From positions 1 through 16,154 of the forward strand of contig JAWXCJ010000376.1 in the NCBI GenBank assembly GCA_034408875.1: DNA of 16,154 bases. The letters are read 5' to 3'. How positions within the stretch are numbered: the first letter of the stretch is position 1; the number at the start of each line of letters is the position of its first letter. The stretch is from JANNHK01 sp034408875 (GTDB lineage: Bacteria; Actinomycetota; Acidimicrobiia; IMCC26256; PALSA-610). Shown in pieces: positions 1-6,267 of this stretch. The translations under genes were made by a program, and so were the position numbers. Below the pieces are notes generated by a model. That model made no database searches. It was given only the letters and a program-made list of their open reading frames with translations, and had not been told where the DNA came from.

Positions 1-1
1 C

Positions 2-163
2 ATCAAAGCGCTCCGCGAAGCCGGCGAGGACGGTTGGGCGCTGTGGGGGTGGTTCGCGACGCCGTCCGCTTGGCTCGGCGGTCGGGTTCCAGCGGAAGTC
101 CTCGCTACCGATCCCGGGCTGGTCGCCGAGAGCGCGCGGCAACGGTCGGCGTCTGCGGCGTGA
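2..163 (+). CDS. Xre/MbcA-type antitoxin, C-terminal fragment (5' end outside window)
   Basis: The open frame from base 2 to the TGA at 161-163 gives 53 residues, the C-terminal part of a longer protein. It contains a Trp-rich run (WALWGWFATPSAWLGGRVP) followed by AEVLATDPGLV. This pattern (aromatic cluster, TPS.WL.GR.P, then a short helix ending in DP) is typical of the C-terminal toxin-binding domain of Xre/DUF2384/MbcA antitoxins that partner RES toxins. The DNA-binding N-terminus lies before the window. Its stop codon overlaps the GTG proposed as the start of the RES toxin (GTGA, 160-163), the usual antitoxin-then-toxin order with translational coupling. In known RES-Xre pairs the antitoxin blocks the toxin active site and represses the operon. 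The family call rests on a short motif plus the neighbour. Confidence 0.72.
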   Translation: MKALREAGEDGWALWGWFATPSAWLGGRVPAEVLATDPGLVAESARQRSASAA

Positions 164-894
164 CCGCGCCGGGGTGCCTTGACCCGACAAGGTGCCCGGT
201 TCCCGATCCCGGAGGTGTGGATCTTCGGCGGCTGAGGCTCGCACGCCTTCCAGAGGCAGCGACGTTCCACACCTCGTACGTTCGGAGCCGCTGGCCGGCG
301 CTCTTCAATGCTTCCGGTTTTGGCAACGCCCGGTTCTCGCCGCTGCAGACCGAGGGAGCGCCTGTGCCGATGATGTACGGCGCGACTACACAGACCGTTG
401 CTCTCCTCGAGACTTCTTTTCACGACGTCCACGAGATGGGAACGCGAATTGTTTCCGAATCGCTGAACCTCGCGCCCCGCGGTCTCGTCGCGCTCACGAC
501 TCCCGCCTCGCTGCCGCTCATCGACCTCACAGACGAAGGGCTGGCGAGGGTGGGCTTGTCGCGTGCTCAGCTGGTCGCGACGACAGCGGCGCACTACGCG
601 TGTACGCGCGAGTGGGCGGTCGTGCTGCATGCTCGGCGGATCGGACCCGTCGTGCCGGTCGGACTGCTCTGGCGATCGCGTGTCGCCGAACTGGCCCAAT
701 CGGACTCGCTCCTCCTCGGAGACCTGCTCACGATTGCCGGCCACGTCTTCGTGCTCTTCGGCGATCGGCTGTCCACCGACCCGGGAGCGTGGCAGCCCGG
801 CGACCCGCACTTCGACGATCTGTTGACCGGCAATGGGCGCCTGCTCGCCGAACAGATCGCTGAACAGCTCGGCGCCGTCATGGTGCCGAGCTGA
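160..894 (+). CDS. RES-domain toxin (NAD+-degrading family)
   Basis: A 244-residue protein if it starts at GTG 160. The open frame extends upstream to a TTG at 34, but that stretch is a shadow of the antitoxin frame, and the GTGA overlap makes 160 the better start. RES hallmarks seen: a GNARFSPL segment with Arg58, an MMYGA segment with Tyr73, then TVALLETSFHDV with Glu84. These match the Arg/Tyr/Glu pocket residues of RES enzymes. Characterised members (MbcT of Mycobacterium tuberculosis and homologues) destroy NAD+ by phosphorolysis or hydrolysis. They act in the cytoplasm and are neutralised by an Xre/MbcA-like antitoxin, encoded here just upstream. The length is somewhat above many family members, mainly in the first 30 residues, so a start further downstream is possible. 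Activity on NAD+ is inferred from the family. Confidence 0.82.
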   Translation: MTAPGCLDPTRCPVPDPGGVDLRRLRLARLPEAATFHTSYVRSRWPALFNASGFGNARFSPLQTEGAPVPMMYGATTQTVALLETSFHDVHEMGTRIVSESLNLAPRGLVALTTPASLPLIDLTDEGLARVGLSRAQLVATTAAHYACTREWAVVLHARRIGPVVPVGLLWRSRVAELAQSDSLLLGDLLTIAGHVFVLFGDRLSTDPGAWQPGDPHFDDLLTGNGRLLAEQIAEQLGAVMVPS

Positions 895-901
895 GGGTTA
901 T

Positions 902-926
902 TGGAGGCGGCGGGAGTCGAACCCGC
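902..926 (-). other. tmRNA/tRNA 3'-end fragment, probable attachment-site remnant
   Basis: Read on the minus strand, this gives a perfect 5-bp T-stem (GCGGG/CCCGC) around a canonical TTCGACT T-loop. A 7-nt acceptor strand CGCCTCC and discriminator A follow, with no encoded CCA. A complete RNA gene would need a GGAGGCG or GGGGGCG 5' strand. I found none at tRNA distance (70-95 nt) or tmRNA distance (about 350 nt), and no anticodon arm or tag-peptide frame. The T-arm closely resembles tmRNA (ssrA) 3' ends. Such 3' ends are common crossover sites for tyrosine integrases, and the fragment lies beside a toxin-antitoxin pair and a gene-poor region, so I read it as an att remnant. It could instead be the remains of a decayed tRNA gene. 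Confidence 0.55.
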
Positions 927-1160
927 GACCACCCGCGCGCGTCCTCCCTGGTCCTCGGACACCGCCCAGGTCAGAACGCGTATTCGCCTGCCCGGCGCTG
1001 ACCGCCTTTGACCGTCAATGACCCGGATGCCGTGTCATCCGCGTGTCACTCGCGTCACTCGCGTGTCACGCTGTCCGTGGTCATGAAAACGTCCGGCTTG
1101 GCGCCGGGGGAGAGTGTCGAGGTGCCGCTGACATTTGCGGTACGACGCCGACGACTGTGA
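927..1160. other. Gene-free stretch next to the att-like fragment
   Basis: I see no convincing coding sequence here. Short open frames on both strands lack family motifs and natural composition. One plus-strand frame spelling RRRESNPRPPA is the familiar artefact of translating a tRNA-type 3' end in antisense. The only structure is the short tandem repeat at 1031-1069, listed separately. Confidence 0.5.
1031..1069. repeat. Short tandem repeats of CGCGTGTCACT type
   Basis: Four imperfect, directly repeated units follow one another: CGTGTCATC, CGCGTGTCACT, CGCGTCACT and CGCGTGTCAC. They lie about 105-140 nt from the tmRNA/tRNA-like 3' end. Small direct repeats flanking an att core can be integrase arm-binding sites, but this is inference. 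Simple slippage repeats would look the same. Confidence 0.5.
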
Positions 1161-1180
1161 GACCGCCTTCGGGCGGTTTC
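1159..1180. terminator. UUCG hairpin, possible terminator
   Basis: ACCGCC-TTCG-GGCGGT forms a perfect 6-bp GC-rich stem closed by a stable UUCG tetraloop. Flanking G-T, A-T and G-C pairs can extend it. Only a short TTTC follows on the plus strand and there is no T-run on the minus strand, so it would be a weak intrinsic terminator. It lies at the downstream (minus-strand) end of the remnant coding region. Confidence 0.4.
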
Positions 1181-1239
1181 GGGCGGGCGATGTCCGCGGT
1201 GTCATCGCGCCCAGCGAGGGGAGCGGTGGATGAGTGACC

Positions 1240-1710
1240 GCCTGCATCGAACCGACCGACGCGTCGCTGTCGTCGAGATCGACGCGTTCCCAAGGCGAGC
1301 CGTCGGGCGAGCGCCACATCACGGGCGCGAACGACCCGATGCTCGGATCGTCCCCCCGCAGCGCGCCCGTCCGGCGCCGGCATCGCGTGGACGCGGGCAT
1401 CGGTGTCCCCGATGGTCGCCGACAGTTGAGATCCGACGTTCGCGATCCACCACAGCCCCTCGCGTGCGGTGAGTTCGAGGAATCGCGACCGCCCCGTTCA
1501 TCGTCATGTCGGCCCGCTGGAACGCGTAGGGGAGTGTCTGCCACGCGAGCCGCGCAATGTGACGGGAGCCGATCGGTGGGCTGGAGTTCGATGTCCGGCG
1601 CGGACGCGATGTCGTCGGTGTGGATCCAGCACTTGTTGAGCGCCGCGCCGGCTGGCGTGCTGGAACGCGCGCGGCAGGTACTTCCGGGCATGCTCGACGA
1701 GGAGAAGAGG
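1240..1710 (-). pseudogene. Multiply frameshifted gene remnant, family unknown
   Basis: Minus-strand translation gives natural-looking protein in successive pieces that change frame about every 80-130 bp. In order: LVEHARKYLPRAFQHA (about 1710-1660), NKCWIHTDDIASAPDIELQP (about 1645-1575), IARLAWQTLPYAFQRADM (about 1560-1505), RFLELTAREGLWWIANVG continuing to ATIGDTDARVHAMPAPDG (about 1490-1370), and SFAPVMWRSPDGSPWERVDL (about 1340-1265). Each piece is rich in Trp, Tyr, Phe and Asp, unlike the Arg/Ser/Pro-rich shadow frames around it. I read this as one decayed gene with at least three indels. The final piece resembles a repeat-blade motif (WRSPDG..WERV), but I assign no function. Clustered sequencing or assembly errors are an alternative. 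Confidence 0.38.
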
Positions 1711-1735
1711 CTTCGGTCGCAAGAATCGTCAAGTC

Positions 1736-1880
1736 TCAACCGATCCGGCGCGTTACGCGAGGCTTTTTGACCATGTACCGCAACCGTTCGATCCGAGCGC
1801 CCACACGCCGCCCGCGCCGCGAGAGCACTCGGCCCTCGTAGCCGATGGAGACGACCTTCCCGGGCACGAGTGCAGGGCGT
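1736..1880 (-). pseudogene. Small C-terminal coding remnant, unknown
   Basis: A minus-strand frame ending at the TGA at 1738-1736 encodes a basic tail beginning VPGKVVSIGYEGRVLSRRG and continuing through RIERLRYMVKKP. It looks like the end of a real protein. Upstream in the same frame the sequence loses coding character, while the adjacent frame reads AKVGGVYALHS, which suggests another frameshift near 1880. No start or ribosome-binding site can be assigned and I do not recognise a family. Together with 1240-1710 it fills the gap before the DUF885 gene with decayed material. Confidence 0.25.
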
Positions 1881-1969
1881 AGACGCCGCCTACTTTCGCG
1901 GAGGCGATGCGCTATGCCTCAGATCGACGGGACGGGCAGCTGACCGCCTACCGGGCGCGCTCCGCGGGT

Positions 1970-3616
1970 TTAGAACCGAGTGAGCTCCTCTTGCAGGGTG
2001 GAGAGGCCCATGCTGCCGAGGTCGAGCGCGTAGGTGTGGAAGGCCTTCAGGTCGAAGTCGGCGCCGTGGCGGCGTTCGGCGTCGGCCCGGGCTTCGAGCC
2101 ACACGCGTTCGCCGACCTTGTACGAGATGGCCTGGCCGGGCCACCCGAGGTAGCGGTCGACCTCACTGCGCATGAAGTTCTCCGGGAACCGGCTGCGTTC
2201 GATGACGAACGGCAACGCGAGTTCCGGAGTCCACCGGGCTCCGTCGTGCTCTCGGCTCGGCAGCTCCAGGTGCATGCCGATGTCGACGATCACGCGCACC
2301 GCCCGCATCGCCTGGGCGCTGAGCATGCCCATCTCCCACGCGGGGTCGTCGAGGTAGCCGAGTTCGGCCATGAGCCGTTCGGCGTACAGCGCCCAGCCCT
2401 CGCCGTGGCCCGAGACGAACCCGAAGGCCCGCTGGTAGCGCGACAGCTTGTCGGCGAGGTGTCGTACCTGCCCGACCTGGAGGTGATGCCCCGGCACCGA
2501 CTCGTGGTAACAGATCGACACCTCGCGCCACAGTGGGAAGCGGGTCTTGCCGAGCGTCGGGTACCAGGTGCGACCGGGCCGGGTGAAGTCTTCGCTCGGG
2601 CCCGTGTAGTACATCGCGGCCGCGCCGCCGGGTGGTGCGATCATGGCTTCGCAGCGCAACAGGCGGTCGGCGATGTCGAAGTGCGTTCCGTTGAGCTCCG
2701 AGATCGTCGTGTCGATGAGATTCTGGTTCCACCGCTGGAATGCTTCGACGCCCTCGACCGAACGGTGCTCGTCGTTCTCGAGGTACTCGAACACGGCGGG
2801 CAGTGACTCGCCCGGGAGGATGCGCTCGCCGACCTCACCCATGGCGCGCTCGATGCTGTACAGCTGCTCCCACCCCCAGTCGTACGTCTCCTCGAAGTCG
2901 AGGTCGATGCCGTTGAAGTAGCGCGCGAACAACTCGTAGCGGTCGCGCCCGACCGGGTCGTGCTCCTCCGCCTGCAACGCGTACTCGTCGCGGAGGAACG
3001 ACGCGATGTCCGCGTACGCGGTGGTCGCATCCTCGGCCGCGTCGGCCAACCGCGAGTCGCCGGGATGACGTGCGGCAAGCTCGCGAAAGAAGGGCGATTC
3101 GCTACTCCACACTTCGGCCTGGGTGGCGCACGCGAGGGTCTGGCGTTTCGTCGACACGACACCTCGCCCGATTCCCTCGCGCAGCGCGAGTTCGATGCCC
3201 GCGAGTGCTTCGGGTACCCGCCGCATGCGCTCGCGGACCGTGTCCCAGTCTTCGGGCGTGTCGTACGCCATGAGGTCGAAGCACTGTCGAACTGACTGCA
3301 CGGGGCTGCCGATGACGCGAACGTCGCGGAGGCGTTCGCCGGCTTCGTGTTGGTCGACGGCCAGCTGCAACCGCTCCGCCATCACGCCCGCGGCGATGCG
3401 GTCGGCATCGCCTGTTGATGGCGCCGCGGCGAGCGCAGTGAGCGTGTCGCGGGCGAGTTGCGCACGCGCGTCGGCGCCGGCGGGGGAGTAGTCGGTCAGC
3501 TCGTGGTCGTGGCCCGCGATGCCCGCGCCGGTCGCGGCAATCGGGTCGAGCGCGGCAATCTGGTCGACGTAGCGATCGGCAATGTCGTAAACGTCGGAGC
3601 TTGGTATCTCGGTCAC
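1970..3616 (-). CDS. DUF885 family protein, probable metallopeptidase
   Basis: A 548-residue protein, within the usual DUF885 size. The GTG at 3616 is preceded by GGGAG at suitable spacing. The open frame continues far upstream (to 4645), but that part is only the antisense of ettA. The diagnostic segment is YHESVPGHHLQ, with His371, Glu372, His377 and His378. It is preceded by a TWYPTLGKTRFP segment and followed by a GHGEGWALYAERL segment, which are conserved landmarks of the family. The HE...PGHH arrangement and the downstream Glu resemble zinc peptidase active sites, and some DUF885 relatives act on peptides, but the substrate is unknown. No signal peptide is visible, so it is probably cytoplasmic. 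It is transcribed divergently from ettA with only 36 bp between start codons, so the two promoters must interleave. Confidence 0.9.
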   Translation of the reverse strand: MTEIPSSDVYDIADRYVDQIAALDPIAATGAGIAGHDHELTDYSPAGADARAQLARDTLTALAAAPSTGDADRIAAGVMAERLQLAVDQHEAGERLRDVRVIGSPVQSVRQCFDLMAYDTPEDWDTVRERMRRVPEALAGIELALREGIGRGVVSTKRQTLACATQAEVWSSESPFFRELAARHPGDSRLADAAEDATTAYADIASFLRDEYALQAEEHDPVGRDRYELFARYFNGIDLDFEETYDWGWEQLYSIERAMGEVGERILPGESLPAVFEYLENDEHRSVEGVEAFQRWNQNLIDTTISELNGTHFDIADRLLRCEAMIAPPGGAAAMYYTGPSEDFTRPGRTWYPTLGKTRFPLWREVSICYHESVPGHHLQVGQVRHLADKLSRYQRAFGFVSGHGEGWALYAERLMAELGYLDDPAWEMGMLSAQAMRAVRVIVDIGMHLELPSREHDGARWTPELALPFVIERSRFPENFMRSEVDRYLGWPGQAISYKVGERVWLEARADAERRHGADFDLKAFHTYALDLGSMGLSTLQEELTRF

Positions 3617-3637
3617 AGGAACTCCCGAGGCGGCCGG

Positions 3638-3643
3638 TACGGT
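3638..3643 (+). promoter_or_regulatory. Putative -10 element for leaderless ettA
   Basis: TACGGT lies 9 nt before the ettA ATG. The AGGAG nearby is only 1 nt from the ATG, too close to act as a Shine-Dalgarno. Transcription would start at or beside the start codon, as in leaderless actinobacterial genes. The DUF885 leader lies in the same 36-bp gap. Confidence 0.35.
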
Positions 3644-3652
3644 GTCAGGAGT

Positions 3653-5329
3653 ATGGCGCACCAATTCATCCTCACCATGCGCGATCTGCGTCGGGTTCAT
3701 CCGCCCGACAAAGAAGTCCTGCGCGGCATCAACATCTCGATGTACCCGGCGGCCAAGATCGGCGTCCTCGGCCTCAACGGCTCGGGCAAGTCGACACTGC
3801 TGCGCATCATCGCCGGCGAGGACGACGGCTATTCCGGCGAATGCCGGGTCACGCCCGGGTTCACGGTCGGCCACCTGCCCCAGGAACCGCGCCTCGACGC
3901 CGACAAGGACGTCCTCGGCAACGTCACCGACGGTGTCGCCCACACGAAGGGCCTGCTCGACCGCTTCGAAGAAGTGTGCAACGCGATGGGCGAGCCCGAC
4001 GCCGACTTCGACAAGTTGCTTGCCCAGCAGTCGGAGCTCCAGGACCAGATCGACGCCGTGAACGGCTGGGATCTCGACCGCCAACTCGACATCGCCATGG
4101 ACGCGCTGCGGCTGCCGGCTCCGGACGCCGACGTCACCAAGCTCTCGGGTGGTGAGCGCCGCCGCGTCGCGCTGTGCCGCCTGTTGCTGTCGAAGCCCGA
4201 CCTGTTGTTGCTCGACGAGCCGACGAACCACCTCGACGCCGAGTCGGTGGCGTGGCTCGAACGCCACCTGCACGAGTACCACGGCACCGTGGTCGCGGTC
4301 ACCCACGACCGGTACTTCCTCGACAACGTCGCGGGCTGGATCCTCGAACTCGACCGCGGCGCCGGTATCCCGTGGGAGGGCAACTACTCGAGCTGGCTCG
4401 AGCAGAAGGAAGAGCGGCTCGGCCGGGAAGAGAAGGTCGACGAGTCGCGCCGGCGCATACTCGCGCGCGAACTCGAGTGGATCCGGCTCGCCCCGCGCGC
4501 CCGCCAGGCCAAGGGCCAGGCCCGCATCACCGCGTACGAGCAGTTGGTGACCGAGGCCGAGTCGGCCGAGAAGCGAGAAGAAAAGCTGCAGATCTCGATC
4601 CCGCCCGGTCCGCGCCTCGGCGATCACGTGGTCGAGACCGAGCACCTGAGCAAGGCGTTCGGTGACCAGCTCCTCGTCGACGATCTGTCGTTTTCCCTCC
4701 CGCCCGGCGGCATCGTCGGCGTGATCGGACCGAACGGCGCCGGCAAGACCACGTTGTTTCGCATGCTCGTCGGCCAGGAACAGCCCGACGCCGGCGTGCT
4801 ACGGGTCGGACCGACGGTCAAGTTCGCGTACGTCGACCAGTCGCGCGACACGCTCGACGGTTCGAAGACCGTCTACGAAGAGATCACGGGCGGTGTCGAC
4901 AATCTGAAGGTCGGCGATCGCGAGGTGCACGGTCGCGCGTACGTCGCCGGGCTCAACTTCAAGGGATCCGACCAGCAGAAGCTCGTCGGCGATCTCTCCG
5001 GTGGTGAACGCAACCGGTTGCACTTGGCCAAGGCGTTGCTCATGGGCGCGAACGTGCTGCTGCTCGACGAACCGACCAACGACCTCGACGTCGACACGCT
5101 GCGCGCGCTCGAAGAGGCGCTGCTCGCGTTCCCGGGCTGCGCGGTGGTCATCAGCCACGACCGCTGGTTCCTTGACCGCATCGCCACCCACGTGCTCGCC
5201 TTCGAAGGTGACAGCGAGGTCGTGTGGTTCGAGGGCAACTTCTCCGACTACGACAAAGATTTCCACAAGCGCCGCGGCGCCGACGCCGACCAGCCCCACC
5301 GCATCAAGTACAAGCCCCTCACGCGCTGA
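3653..5329 (+). CDS. ettA: ABC-F ATPase, energy-dependent translational throttle protein EttA
   Basis: A 558-residue protein, the normal EttA length (about 555). It has two ABC domains and no membrane segments. Domain 1 has Walker A GLNGSGKS (40-47), signature LSGGE (164-168) and LLLDEPTNHLD. Domain 2 has Walker A GPNGAGKT (359-366), a second LSGGE signature and LLLDEPTNDLD. A charged linker between the domains reads through EWIRLAPRARQAKGQARI, and the C-terminus ends in RIKYKPLTR, typical of EttA. In Escherichia coli EttA binds the ribosomal E site near the P-site tRNA and gates entry into elongation according to the ATP/ADP ratio. The ATG at 3653 aligns with the family N-terminus (ILTMRDLRRVHPPDKEVL). 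It is divergent from the DUF885 gene and convergent with the lipoprotein gene across a strong hairpin. Confidence 0.95.
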   Translation: MAHQFILTMRDLRRVHPPDKEVLRGINISMYPAAKIGVLGLNGSGKSTLLRIIAGEDDGYSGECRVTPGFTVGHLPQEPRLDADKDVLGNVTDGVAHTKGLLDRFEEVCNAMGEPDADFDKLLAQQSELQDQIDAVNGWDLDRQLDIAMDALRLPAPDADVTKLSGGERRRVALCRLLLSKPDLLLLDEPTNHLDAESVAWLERHLHEYHGTVVAVTHDRYFLDNVAGWILELDRGAGIPWEGNYSSWLEQKEERLGREEKVDESRRRILARELEWIRLAPRARQAKGQARITAYEQLVTEAESAEKREEKLQISIPPGPRLGDHVVETEHLSKAFGDQLLVDDLSFSLPPGGIVGVIGPNGAGKTTLFRMLVGQEQPDAGVLRVGPTVKFAYVDQSRDTLDGSKTVYEEITGGVDNLKVGDREVHGRAYVAGLNFKGSDQQKLVGDLSGGERNRLHLAKALLMGANVLLLDEPTNDLDVDTLRALEEALLAFPGCAVVISHDRWFLDRIATHVLAFEGDSEVVWFEGNFSDYDKDFHKRRGADADQPHRIKYKPLTR

Positions 5330-5331
5330 GA

Positions 5332-5386
5332 TCCGAAATTGCGCCGCTCGGCGACCGAAACGGTCGCCAGATGGCGCAATTTCGGA
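5332..5386. terminator. Large two-tier palindrome between convergent genes, bidirectional terminator or palindromic repeat
   Basis: An outer perfect 14-bp inverted repeat (TCCGAAATTGCGCC at 5332-5345, complement at 5373-5386) encloses a symmetric 4x4 internal loop (GCTC/AGAT). Inside it is an inner perfect 7-bp stem (GGCGACC at 5350-5356, GGTCGCC at 5362-5368) with a 5-nt loop. It starts 3 bp after the ettA stop and ends 5 bp before the stop of the convergent lipoprotein gene, so it probably ends transcription from both sides. There is no U-run on either strand. That size and two-tier design would also fit a dispersed palindromic element of REP or MITE type. Confidence 0.65.
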
Positions 5387-5391
5387 GCTGG

Positions 5392-5811
5392 TCAGCCGCT
5401 CGGGAGGACGCTGTTGAAGCTTTCGACGCGGAAGGGATCGCCACACGGGTTCAGCGCCTCGGCGGCCACGGTTCGCCCACTGAGTACGACGTTGTCGCCG
5501 TCGACCGCTACGACACGATCGTCGACTTCGGCGACGAGTGCGCGCGTACCGTCGTCGGCGAGCGCGTAGCCGTCGAACACGAGCGCAAGGCGACCGGTCT
5601 CGGTCTCGAGGGCGAGACACTCCGTCGCCGGGTCGAGGCGGAGGACACCCTGCACCGTCTGGGGCGCGTCAGATGTGTCGTTCGGGCCGGGGTCGTTCCC
5701 AGTCGGCGCGGCGGTATAGGTCGGCGCGCCGCTGTCGTCAGCGCTGCACGCGCCGACCGGCCCGGCGACGAGGAGCAGTCCGATCGCGACCCATCGCGGT
5801 CGACTTCGCAT
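5392..5811 (-). CDS. Small secreted lipoprotein, unknown function
   Basis: A 139-residue protein from ATG 5811, which has a GGGG tract 8 nt upstream. The in-frame ATG at 5817 is an alternative but sits too close to that tract. The N-terminus has a short basic region, a hydrophobic stretch (VAIGLLLVAGP) and a lipobox VGAC with Cys22, predicting export and lipid anchoring. A low-complexity linker rich in Asp, Pro, Thr and Gly follows (about 23-50). A folded region then has short beta-like segments (VQGVLRLDPATECLALET, RLALVFDGYALADDGTRALV) and ends near NPCGDPFRVESF. Two further cysteines could form a disulfide. I do not recognise the domain. It is convergent with ettA and divergent from arfB. 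Confidence 0.75.
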   Translation of the reverse strand: MRSRPRWVAIGLLLVAGPVGACSADDSGAPTYTAAPTGNDPGPNDTSDAPQTVQGVLRLDPATECLALETETGRLALVFDGYALADDGTRALVAEVDDRVVAVDGDNVVLSGRTVAAEALNPCGDPFRVESFNSVLPSG

Positions 5812-5838
5812 TCCCATCGCCCCAGTCTGCCGGACCGT

Positions 5839-5844
5839 TAGCCT
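5839..5844 (+). promoter_or_regulatory. Putative -10 element for leaderless arfB
   Basis: TAGCCT ends 6 nt before the arfB GTG and no purine-rich ribosome-binding site is present, which fits leaderless transcription. The lipoprotein start lies only about 30-40 bp away on the other strand. Confidence 0.33.
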
Positions 5845-5850
5845 GCACCT

Positions 5851-6267
5851 GTGGCACCCGAGGGCGTACGCGTCACGCGGAACTGTGTCGTTCCGCCCGA
5901 CGAGCTCGAGTGGCGGTTCAGCACGTCGGGCGGGCCCGGCGGCCAGCACGCGAACACGTCGCAGACGCGCGCCGAAGTGCGCTTCGACATCGAGAACTCG
6001 CAGGTGCTCGGCCCTCGTCAACGGGCGCGTCTCCTCGAACGGTTCGGGTCGACCGCGACCGCAACTGCGTCGGACCGGCGCTCCCAACTGCAGAACCGTG
6101 AACTGGCCCTCGAACGCCTACGGTCGAAACTGGCCGACGCGTTGCACATCGAGCGGACCCGCATCGCCACCAAGGTGTCGAAGGCGAAGAAGAAGACCCG
6201 CGTCGAGAGCAAACGCAAACACGGGCAGCTGAAGCGCTCGCGGCGTCCGCCCGGCGGAGACGACTAG
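5851..6267 (+). CDS. arfB: Alternative ribosome-rescue factor B / peptidyl-tRNA hydrolase
   Basis: A 138-residue protein starting at GTG, close to E. coli ArfB (YaeJ, 140 residues). It has the class-I release-factor signature SGGPGGQHANTSQTRAEVRF, with GGQ at 30-32. A long basic C-terminal tail follows (KVSKAKKKTRVESKRKHGQLKRSRR region). In the family the GGQ loop hydrolyses peptidyl-tRNA in the ribosomal A site. The tail enters the empty mRNA channel of ribosomes stalled without a stop codon. There is no codon-recognition domain, which separates it from RF1 and RF2. The stop codon overlaps that of the convergent esterase gene within the palindrome CTAG (6264-6267). Confidence 0.93.
   Translation: MAPEGVRVTRNCVVPPDELEWRFSTSGGPGGQHANTSQTRAEVRFDIENSQVLGPRQRARLLERFGSTATATASDRRSQLQNRELALERLRSKLADALHIERTRIATKVSKAKKKTRVESKRKHGQLKRSRRPPGGDD

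Noticed and set aside
833..1021. Small plus-strand frame with RRRESNPRPPA
   Set aside because: This motif is a well-known artefact of translating across a tRNA/tmRNA 3' end in antisense.
902..1260. Complete tmRNA gene on the minus strand
   Set aside because: No GGGGGCG/GGAGGCG 5' acceptor strand, no tag-peptide frame and no pairing partner were found about 350 nt from the 3' end.
3458..3652. N-terminal extension of ettA within the DUF885 gene
   Set aside because: EttA proteins start right at the segment encoded from ATG 3653; the extension is antisense to a well-supported gene.
3617..4645. Open frame extending the DUF885 gene upstream by about 340 residues, antisense to ettA
   Set aside because: It lacks natural composition and any domain. 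It is the codon-bias shadow of ettA, which has complete family motifs, and the GTG at 3616 has its own ribosome-binding site.
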